Notes under the pieces: generated by a model | Seen by the model: only the letters and a program-made list of their open reading frames with translations | The model's database searches: none | What the model was told of the DNA's origin: nothing | From: Rhodocyclaceae bacterium UBA6160 | GTDB lineage: Bacteria > Pseudomonadota > Gammaproteobacteria > Burkholderiales > Rhodocyclaceae | Assembly (NCBI GenBank): GCA_002422995.1 | Contig: DIUK01000019.1 | Location: 1 to 7,695 of the forward strand | DNA: 7,695 nucleotides | Reading direction: 5' to 3' | Position numbers and translations under genes: made by a program | Shown here: in pieces, positions 1 to 5,164 of the stretch | How the letters are laid out: every line of letters begins with the position of its first letter | Position numbering within the stretch: position 1 is the stretch's first letter

Positions 1-175
1 CCAGGAAGCTAACGATGGGGCTGGTGGCGAAAAAAGCAAACTGCATCTGCATGCCGACCCATGCACCCAGGATGGTCGGCAACATGGAAAGTGCGAGCAG
101 GGCATAAGTGTTGCGGAGTACGCGATGCTGGGTGCTTGAGCTGACTTGGGTGGAGGCTGTTGTGTAGGTGTTCAT
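1..175 (-). CDS. Bax inhibitor-1/YccA family membrane protein (5' part only)
   Basis: Reading the minus strand from the ATG at 175-173 gives about 57 residues with no stop up to the window edge. A polar Ser/Thr-rich head (MNTYTTASTQVSSSTQ) is followed by HRVLRNTYALLALSMLPT, then a glycine- and methionine-rich hydrophobic stretch. The VLRNTYxLLxLxxLPT signature just before the first membrane helix is typical of proteobacterial YccA/BI-1 proteins, which are inner-membrane proteins with about seven helices. In E. coli, YccA modulates the FtsH protease. A good Shine-Dalgarno (AAAGGAA) ends about six bases before the ATG, supporting this start. The gene is divergent from the enzyme cluster and probably unrelated to it. 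The family call rests on recalled N-terminal sequence only, because the C-terminal helices lie outside the window. Confidence 0.8.
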   Translation of the reverse strand, partial: MNTYTTASTQVSSSTQHRVLRNTYALLALSMLPTILGAWVGMQMQFAFFATSPIVSFL

Positions 176-308
176 GCAAGTTCCTTTAGGTTGTGGATAC
201 GGTGTATTTGATAACTAAATGCAAAAACAGTTCATTTTCGGTAAGTAAATGATAAATTGAATCATAAATTATAAATAGCCCGGAAAACCGGGTTGTCCAA
301 GGAGTTGA

Positions 309-340
309 GCCTAATCAGGAGAACGAATACCCTCATAGGC
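309..340 (+). other. Imperfect leader hairpin upstream of the ALDH gene
   Basis: GCCTA (309-313) pairs with TAGGC (336-340), and inside it AGG (317-319) pairs with CCT (331-333). This gives 8 bp with a small 3/2-nt internal loop and an 11-nt apical loop. No T-run follows, so it is not a terminator. It could be an operator half-site pair or a leader-RNA fold. Chance is also possible. Confidence 0.25.
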
Positions 341-362
341 CGATGTGCTTAGTTAATGTATT

Positions 363-372
363 TCGAATTCGA
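363..372. promoter_or_regulatory. Perfect 10-bp palindrome TCGAATTCGA overlapping the ALDH Shine-Dalgarno
   Basis: The palindrome is exact, and its last two bases are the first two of the GAGAGGA Shine-Dalgarno (371-377) of the ALDH gene. A dimeric repressor bound here would sit just before the first gene of the block. No regulator gene is present in the window to test this against, and 10-bp palindromes do occur by chance. Confidence 0.25.
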
Positions 373-386
373 GAGGATGTAATCTT

Positions 387-1838
387 ATGATTGTTTCATC
401 GTTACTGCCGATGGCAGGTGGTTACGTCGATGGCCATTGGTGCATGGCAGATAACGGCAAGACTTTCCCGGTGGTTAATCCAGCAACAGGAGATGCGCTT
501 GCTGAAGTGGCTCGCATGGGCGGTGATGAGACGCGGCGTGCGATTGCAGCAGCTAAAGCAGCGATGGCTGCATCGCCCAGCATCGCACAAAGGAAAATTT
601 GGCTAGAGGGCGTGGCTACAGCGCTGGTTAAACATCGCGATGAAATTGGCCGGATTCTTTGCTTGGAGCACGGCAAGCCTTGGCGTGAGGGGCGCGCTGA
701 AGTGGATTACGCGGCTGGATTTTTCTCTTATGCAGCCGCCAATATGGGACATCTCGAATCCAAAACACTTGCAGAGCAGCCTCGGGGCTGCACATGGCGC
801 GTGCTCTACCGGCCAGCAGGCGTGGTGGGCTTGATTGTGCCGTGGAATTTCCCGATTGGCATGATCGCCAAAAAACTGTCTTCTGCGCTCGCCGCTGGCT
901 GCGCCAGCATTATCAAACCAGCATCTAAAACGCCGCTGACCATGATCGCTTTGTTTGCCTTGCTGGAAAAAGAAGTGGGCTTGCCCGCTGGCTGGGCTAA
1001 TTTGGTGCCAGGGTCGGCAGCCGCGATTGCCGATGCATTGCTTGAGCACCCTGATGTTGCTGTCATTAGTTTTACCGGCTCGACCGAGGTGGGCAAGGAG
1101 CTGATCGTCAAAAGTGCCGCGCAGGTAAAACGTGTCGCGCTTGAATTGGGTGGCAATGCACCCTTCATTGTTTTTGCCGATGCGGATCTGGATAAAGCCG
1201 TTGATCAGTTAATGGTCAATAAATTTCGCGGTAACGGGCAAACTTGCGTTTGCGCCAACCGTATCCTGGTTGATCATCAAGTTGCGCAAGAGTTTTCTCG
1301 GCGCCTGGTTGCCCGCATTAGTGCTTTGCGCCTGGGCAATGGGCTGGATGAAGCAACGGACATCGGTCCCTTGGTGGATAGAGCGGGATATGAAAAAGTC
1401 CGCCATCACCTGACCGATGCGTTGGCTAAAGGCGCCCAGTTGTTAGTCGGCGCTGTGCCGCCGCCGCTGGAAAAAGAATGGGGCGGATTTTTCCCGCCAT
1501 CGGCGGTTTTAGGTGTCAATCGCACCATGGCCTGCTGGAATGAGGAAACCTTTGGCCCCCTGGTGCCGATTGCGGAATTTAACGGGGAAGATGATGCGCT
1601 CACAAAAGCAAACGATACGGAGTATGGTTTGGCTGCCTATTTGTTTACCCAGGACGCTGCACGTGCGCAACGCTTTGTGGAAGAGCTGCATTTTCAGCAC
1701 GTGGCGTGTAACACCGGCACGGGCCCCACGCCAGAAGCGCCTTTTGGCGGGATGAGGCAATCAGGCTATGGGCGCGAAGGCGGTGTTGAAGGCTTGTTTG
1801 AATTTGTGGATGTAAAAACCTCACCGATCAGTCTTTGA
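387..1838 (+). CDS. NAD(P)-dependent aldehyde dehydrogenase, succinate-semialdehyde dehydrogenase (GabD)-like
   Basis: A 483-residue protein of full ALDH length, predicted cytosolic, that oxidises an aldehyde to the carboxylic acid with NAD(P)+. Visible family features are the oxyanion Asn154 in PWNFP, cofactor Lys177 in KPAS, the Rossmann motif FTGSTEVG (229-236), general-base Glu253 in LELGG, nucleophile Cys287 in GQTCVC, Glu387 in EETFGP, and the C-terminal PFGG (452-455). The second cysteine, Cys289, and Arg281 six residues before the nucleophile are hallmarks of succinate-semialdehyde dehydrogenases. In the human enzyme the matching residues form a redox-switch disulfide and bind the substrate carboxylate. 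I therefore infer an omega-carboxylated aldehyde substrate such as succinate, malonate, glutarate or 2-oxoglutarate semialdehyde. The start is supported by GAGAGGA at 371-377. It is the first gene of the block. Context gives no sign of a GABA pathway (no gabT), so the gabD symbol is withheld. Confidence 0.92.
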   Translation: MIVSSLLPMAGGYVDGHWCMADNGKTFPVVNPATGDALAEVARMGGDETRRAIAAAKAAMAASPSIAQRKIWLEGVATALVKHRDEIGRILCLEHGKPWREGRAEVDYAAGFFSYAAANMGHLESKTLAEQPRGCTWRVLYRPAGVVGLIVPWNFPIGMIAKKLSSALAAGCASIIKPASKTPLTMIALFALLEKEVGLPAGWANLVPGSAAAIADALLEHPDVAVISFTGSTEVGKELIVKSAAQVKRVALELGGNAPFIVFADADLDKAVDQLMVNKFRGNGQTCVCANRILVDHQVAQEFSRRLVARISALRLGNGLDEATDIGPLVDRAGYEKVRHHLTDALAKGAQLLVGAVPPPLEKEWGGFFPPSAVLGVNRTMACWNEETFGPLVPIAEFNGEDDALTKANDTEYGLAAYLFTQDAARAQRFVEELHFQHVACNTGTGPTPEAPFGGMRQSGYGREGGVEGLFEFVDVKTSPISL

Positions 1839-1851
1839 TTTTTAATCAGGT

Positions 1852-1899
1852 TGCAAGTAGTAAAGCTTGCGGGCGGGCTGAATGAAGCTTTGGCTTGCA
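1852..1899 (+). other. Interrupted 13-bp hairpin in the gap between the ALDH and DapA-like genes
   Basis: The 160-bp gap (1839-1998) is the longest inside the block. TGCAAG (1852-1857) pairs with CTTGCA (1894-1899), and AAAGCTT (1862-1868) pairs with AAGCTTT (1885-1891). A 4/2-nt internal loop separates the stems and the apical loop is G-rich (1869-1884). GCAAG can instead pair with the nearer CTTGC at 1866-1870, so two exclusive folds exist. No T-run follows. This may be a processing or stability element that uncouples the first gene from the rest, or a leader structure if a promoter lies in this gap. I found no convincing promoter here. Confidence 0.4.
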
Positions 1900-1998
1900 C
1901 GTGGGTGTGTTTGAAGGTATTTCCGGGTTGTTTGATTTGTCGTGTATTTAATGTCGATCAATGAAGTCGGCACTTTTATTTTAAAGAGGAGTTTCACC

Positions 1999-2961
1999 AT
2001 GGAATTTACGCGTAAAGAAGCAAAACAATGGGCACTGAAAAATGTACGTGGACTATATATGTGCCCTTTAACGCCCGTCACACCTGACTTCAAGTTTGAT
2101 GAAGCCGGCATCCGTGAAAACATTGAAAAATATGTCGACATGGGCATTGATGGCCTGGTTGTCGGTGGCTTTATTTCCGAGTGCTGGAACGTTAAACCTG
2201 CCGAGTGGAACCGTTATCACGAGGTGGTGGCTGATGCGACCAAGGGGCGGATGGATTTGTGGACCATCATTCTTGATCCGGAAGCTTGTGTTGCGGTTGA
2301 GAAAATGAATTTTGTGGAAAAGCTGGGTTACAACGGTGCAGAAGTGATTAATCCGGTTGTTCAGTTGCGTGCCGACGATGAAATTTTCGATTGGTTCAAG
2401 TACGTGACTGATCGCTCTGATCTGGCGGTTTGCCTCTACCGCACGCCCGTCTCAGGCAAAGTAATGGGCCTGGATTTGATGAATCGTTTGGCCGATATTG
2501 ATACTGTGATTGGCGCTAAGCAAGGCGAGCTGAATCGTGCGGTGACATTACGCCTGCGCCGTATCATGAGACCCGACTTTATCGTGATGGAACCTTCCGA
2601 ATACTGGTTGCTGGACGAGCAACGGGTGGGTGGCCAGGTATTGTGGGGCGAGCTTTCCTACATGCTGTATGGCAAAAAGCGTCATCTGGTCAAAGATTAC
2701 GTGCGTTTATCTGCTGAAGGCAAGCACGAAGAAGCCCGCAATGCTTGGCTGGGTTTGGAAGGCGTACGCACTTATTATGAAGAAGAGTTCTTATGGACTA
2801 TTGCGGCGACGGCAACTTATGCCGGTGCCTTGGGTACATTAAAAGCCTGGTATGAAGCGATTGGCCTCAAGTCTGGCCCGGTGATTCCGCCTGTGCGCAG
2901 CCCAAGCCGCGAGCGTTTTGAGCAAGTTGCAGCCAAACTGCGCGAACTCGGCGTGGCTTGA
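1999..2961 (+). CDS. DapA/N-acetylneuraminate lyase superfamily class I aldolase or hydro-lyase, substrate unknown
   Basis: A 320-residue (beta/alpha)8 protein of the DHDPS/NAL superfamily, whose members form a Schiff base with a 2-keto acid and then do aldol, retro-aldol, dehydration or deamination chemistry. The Schiff-base lysine is Lys174 in IGAKQGE and the catalytic tyrosine is Tyr147 in LYRTP, 27 residues apart against 28 in E. coli DapA. The usual GTTGE motif is replaced by GFISE (57-61), and the DapA Arg138 position falls on Ser152. The aspartate-semialdehyde site is therefore gone and the enzyme should not be called lysine biosynthetic. The C-terminal SGPVIPPVR stretch resembles aldolase members such as hydratase-aldolases. 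The ATG at 1999 is chosen because AAAGAGGA (1983-1990) lies 8 bases before it. The frame stays open upstream to a GTG at 1942 and an ATG at 1951, but neither has a ribosome binding site. It could feed an aldehyde to the upstream ALDH (inference). Confidence 0.88.
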   Translation: MEFTRKEAKQWALKNVRGLYMCPLTPVTPDFKFDEAGIRENIEKYVDMGIDGLVVGGFISECWNVKPAEWNRYHEVVADATKGRMDLWTIILDPEACVAVEKMNFVEKLGYNGAEVINPVVQLRADDEIFDWFKYVTDRSDLAVCLYRTPVSGKVMGLDLMNRLADIDTVIGAKQGELNRAVTLRLRRIMRPDFIVMEPSEYWLLDEQRVGGQVLWGELSYMLYGKKRHLVKDYVRLSAEGKHEEARNAWLGLEGVRTYYEEEFLWTIAATATYAGALGTLKAWYEAIGLKSGPVIPPVRSPSRERFEQVAAKLRELGVA

Positions 2962-2992
2962 TTTTTTGTGTAACTGAACTAGAGGGCGCGTG

Positions 2993-4003
2993 ATGAGAAT
3001 TTGTATTTTAGGTGGTGGCGGTTTGGGTTCTGTCGTAGGTGGTTATCTTGCAGAGGCAGGCGTTGATGTCACCCTGATCGCGCGCCCTTCGCATGCTGAG
3101 GCGATTAAGAAAAATGGTTTGCGTATCTACGGTCAGCGTCGTGGTGAGCATTTGATCAAGGAAAACCTGACGGCGGTAACAAACCCCGATGAAGCCTTGG
3201 GCGAATTTGATTACTTTATGCTGGCGGTGAAATCCAAAGATACCGCAGTGGCGCTGCAGGATGCCATTCGGTTAAAAGATCGGTGTGCGACGGTTGTTTC
3301 CTTGCAAAACAATATCGTTAAAGAAAGCTTGCTGGCCGAATGGGCAGGTGAAGCCAAAGTACTCGGTGTGTCGATTATCGAAGGCGGCACATTGGAGTCG
3401 CCCGGCGTGGCTGTAAATCACATTACCGCAACCACTACTTTTTATGCGGGCGAGCTGGATGGCACAGTGAGTCCACGCGCTGAAAAGCTCGTTGCAGCTA
3501 TGAATAAGGCAGGCTTGCCATCCAAGGCAGTGAATTGCATTCGGCAAGTGTTGTGGGAAAAGCTGTGCCAGATATGTAACGCCTCGGCTTTTTCTGCTAG
3601 CGCCTTGCCCGCTAATCCTGAGCTGACGTTCAACGAAGGCGCGGTGGTCAGGGCGGGGGCTGAGCATTACGTTACGCTGGGCTATGAAATCCTTTCGGTG
3701 TACACCCGCATGGGCTATACCCCACAAAACTTCTACGCCCCTTTATCGCGGCTAAAAGAGGTTCACGAGGCGAAAAGTTTTGATGATGCCTGTGATTCAC
3801 TCATGCTGATGGCTCAGCAGTTGCAAGCCAAAGGTATTCGCAGCAGAACATCCATGCACGATGATGTGTTGCATCACCGTAAATCTGAAGCACCCTGGAT
3901 TTTCAAACCAATCATTGAAAAAGCCAACGAATTTGGTTTACAGGTGCCGACGTTGGTGGCCATTGATCGAATTCTGAGCGTGCTGGATACCTACGCCAAG
4001 TAA
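2993..4003 (+). CDS. PanE/ApbA-family (ketopantoate reductase-like) NAD(P)-dependent oxidoreductase
   Basis: A 336-residue protein with an N-terminal Rossmann domain (GGGGLG at 7-12) and a C-terminal helical domain, about 30 residues longer than E. coli PanE. Family members interconvert a keto acid and a hydroxy acid (2-dehydropantoate to pantoate in PanE). Conserved active-site positions are Asn106 in SLQNN, Lys190 in WEKL, Ser287 and Glu299. Ser287 and Glu299 are 12 apart, exactly as Ser244/Glu256 in E. coli. The substrate-binding Asn four residues after the lysine (E. coli Asn180) is Ile194 here; the nearest Asn is 196. That argues for a substrate other than ketopantoate. The ATG at 2993 has AGAGGG (2981-2986) upstream. 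The GTG immediately before it at 2990 would add one residue and is less likely. It lies 31 bp after the DapA-like gene and 19 bp before the next gene, so co-translation in one operon is likely. Confidence 0.87.
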   Translation: MRICILGGGGLGSVVGGYLAEAGVDVTLIARPSHAEAIKKNGLRIYGQRRGEHLIKENLTAVTNPDEALGEFDYFMLAVKSKDTAVALQDAIRLKDRCATVVSLQNNIVKESLLAEWAGEAKVLGVSIIEGGTLESPGVAVNHITATTTFYAGELDGTVSPRAEKLVAAMNKAGLPSKAVNCIRQVLWEKLCQICNASAFSASALPANPELTFNEGAVVRAGAEHYVTLGYEILSVYTRMGYTPQNFYAPLSRLKEVHEAKSFDDACDSLMLMAQQLQAKGIRSRTSMHDDVLHHRKSEAPWIFKPIIEKANEFGLQVPTLVAIDRILSVLDTYAK

Positions 4004-4022
4004 TTTTTAACGGGAAGAGACA

Positions 4023-5084
4023 ATGAAGAAACACAAAATTGCCGTCATTGCAGGCGATGGAATTGGCAAGGAAGTGATGCCCGAAGGGCAGCGCGTGCTG
4101 GATGCTGCTGCCGCAAAGTATGGATTTTCGCTGGCTTATGATGAATTACCGTGGAGCTGCGACTATTACGTGAAGCATGGCAGCATGATGCCGGAAGATG
4201 GCATGGCGCAGATCCGTCACCATGATGCGGTTTATCTGGGCGCAGTAGGTTTGCCAGATGTGGTGCCGGATCACATTTCGTTGTGGGGGCTGTTGATCAA
4301 GATTCGCCGTGAATTCGATCAATATGCCAACATTCGGCCTGTTCGCTTGATGCCCGGGGTGGCTTGTCCGCTGGCCAACCGTAAAGTCGGCGATATTGAT
4401 TTCATTATCGTGCGCGAAAATTCGGAGGGTGAGTATTCATCTGCCGGTGGCCGCATGTATGAAGGCACAGAGCGAGAAATTGCCGTGCAGGAAAGCGTTT
4501 TTTCGCGCCACGGTACTGATCGCATCATGCGCTATGCCTTTGATTTGGCCATGAAGCGGGAAAAACGACATCTGACTTCGGCTACCAAGTCCAATGGCAT
4601 ATCCATCACCATGCCGTTTTGGGATGAGCGTTTTCGCGCTATGGCTGCCAACTATCCGGGCATTAAAGCTGATCAGTATCACATTGATATCCTGACGGCG
4701 CACTTTGTACGTTTTCCCGACCGTTTTGATGTCGTTGTCGGTTCTAATCTGTTTGGCGATATTTTGTCTGACCTGGGCCCTGCCTGTACCGGTACGATTG
4801 CCATAGCGCCTTCCGCTAACTTGAATCCAGAACGGGCTTACCCTTCCATGTTCGAGCCTGTGCATGGTTCTGCGCCGGATATTTACGGCCGCAACATCGC
4901 TAACCCGATCGGCATGATCTGGTCGGGTGCGATGATGCTGGATCACCTAGGGCACAAGGATGCTGCGGATGCGATTGTGCGTGCCATTGAGGTGGTGCTG
5001 GAAGAAGGGCCTAAAACGGCAGACCTGGGTGGCAAGGCATCAACCCAGGAGGTGGGCAAGGCTATCGCCGAGGCGTTGTTTTAA
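4023..5084 (+). CDS. Tartrate/D-malate dehydrogenase-type beta-hydroxyacid oxidative decarboxylase (TtuC/DmlA family)
   Basis: A 353-residue member of the isocitrate/isopropylmalate dehydrogenase superfamily, closest by eye to E. coli DmlA and Pseudomonas tartrate dehydrogenase. It oxidises a 2-hydroxy acid with NAD+ and Mn/Mg, often with beta-decarboxylation (D-malate to pyruvate and CO2). Motifs in order: GDGIG (11-15), VPDHISLWG (81-89), substrate arginines in RREFDQY (95-101) and IRPVR (104-108), RENSEGEY (131-138) with the catalytic tyrosine, Lys189 in SATKSNG, metal-binding Asp222, Asp246 and Asp250 in FGDILSDLGPACTG, and the NAD loop HGSAPDIYGRNIANP (281-295). All catalytic residues appear intact. 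A Shine-Dalgarno GGGAAGAG (4011-4018) precedes the ATG. Enzymes of this type are promiscuous between malate, tartrate and 3-substituted malates, so the true substrate here is open. It lies 19 bp downstream of the PanE-like gene in the same transcription unit. Confidence 0.92.
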   Translation: MKKHKIAVIAGDGIGKEVMPEGQRVLDAAAAKYGFSLAYDELPWSCDYYVKHGSMMPEDGMAQIRHHDAVYLGAVGLPDVVPDHISLWGLLIKIRREFDQYANIRPVRLMPGVACPLANRKVGDIDFIIVRENSEGEYSSAGGRMYEGTEREIAVQESVFSRHGTDRIMRYAFDLAMKREKRHLTSATKSNGISITMPFWDERFRAMAANYPGIKADQYHIDILTAHFVRFPDRFDVVVGSNLFGDILSDLGPACTGTIAIAPSANLNPERAYPSMFEPVHGSAPDIYGRNIANPIGMIWSGAMMLDHLGHKDAADAIVRAIEVVLEEGPKTADLGGKASTQEVGKAIAEALF

Positions 5085-5105
5085 TTTGCTTGGTTTGGTC
5101 TATGC

Positions 5106-5139
5106 CGAGCTAAAGCTTTCGGTTAAAGTGCTCGTTTTT
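5106..5139 (+). terminator. Terminator-like or attenuator-like hairpin with U-tract before the TrpB2 gene
   Basis: CGAGC (5106-5110) pairs with GCTCG (5130-5134), and GCTTT (5115-5119) pairs with AAAGT (5125-5129), one pair being G-U. There is a 4-nt bulge (TAAA) and a 5-nt loop (CGGTT). Five Ts (5135-5139) follow the stem directly. The layout is that of an intrinsic terminator, weakened by the bulge. It sits in the 80-bp gap between the TtuC-like and TrpB2 genes, 14 bp before the TrpB2 Shine-Dalgarno. It may partly end transcription, act as an attenuator, or serve only as a 3'-end stabiliser. Confidence 0.45.
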
Positions 5140-5164
5140 GTCATTCAGAGTCGAGGGATCGTTG

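Larger units (their letters stand above)
176..386. promoter_or_regulatory. Divergent intergenic region with candidate operators
   Basis: This AT-rich gap separates the BI-1 gene (leftward) from the five-enzyme block (rightward), so it should hold a promoter for each. I see an inverted repeat ATGAT-N7-ATCAT at 249-265, a GC-rich one CCCGG-AAAA-CCGGG at 279-292, a longer imperfect hairpin at 309-340, and a perfect 10-bp palindrome at 363-372. A TTGAGC (305-310) / 17 bp / TACCCT (328-333) pair is the best sigma70-like match found for the rightward genes, but it is weak. No transcription start can be assigned from sequence. No open reading frame in this gap looks real. Confidence 0.5.

Noticed and set aside
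603..1049. 148-codon open frame on the minus strand
   Set aside because: It is antisense to the ALDH gene; its composition is that of a shadow frame, with no domain and no ribosome site.
1942..1998. Longer N-terminus for the DapA-like protein from GTG 1942 or ATG 1951
   Set aside because: No ribosome site precedes either codon, while ATG 1999 has AAAGAGGA at the right distance and gives an N-terminus of usual family form.
1999..2961. Calling the lyase dapA (4-hydroxy-tetrahydrodipicolinate synthase)
   Set aside because: The Thr-Thr pair and Arg138 equivalent are missing and no lysine-pathway gene is nearby.
3272..3727. 151-codon open frame on the minus strand
   Set aside because: It is antisense to the PanE-like gene with no recognisable motif.
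4437..4946. 169-codon open frame on the minus strand
   Set aside because: It lies wholly inside the TtuC/DmlA-like gene, whose catalytic motifs are intact, and its translation resembles no protein family.
5138..5164. TTG start nine codons upstream for the TrpB2 gene
   Set aside because: It overlaps the T-run of the hairpin and has no Shine-Dalgarno; ATG 5165 has GAGGGA six bases upstream.
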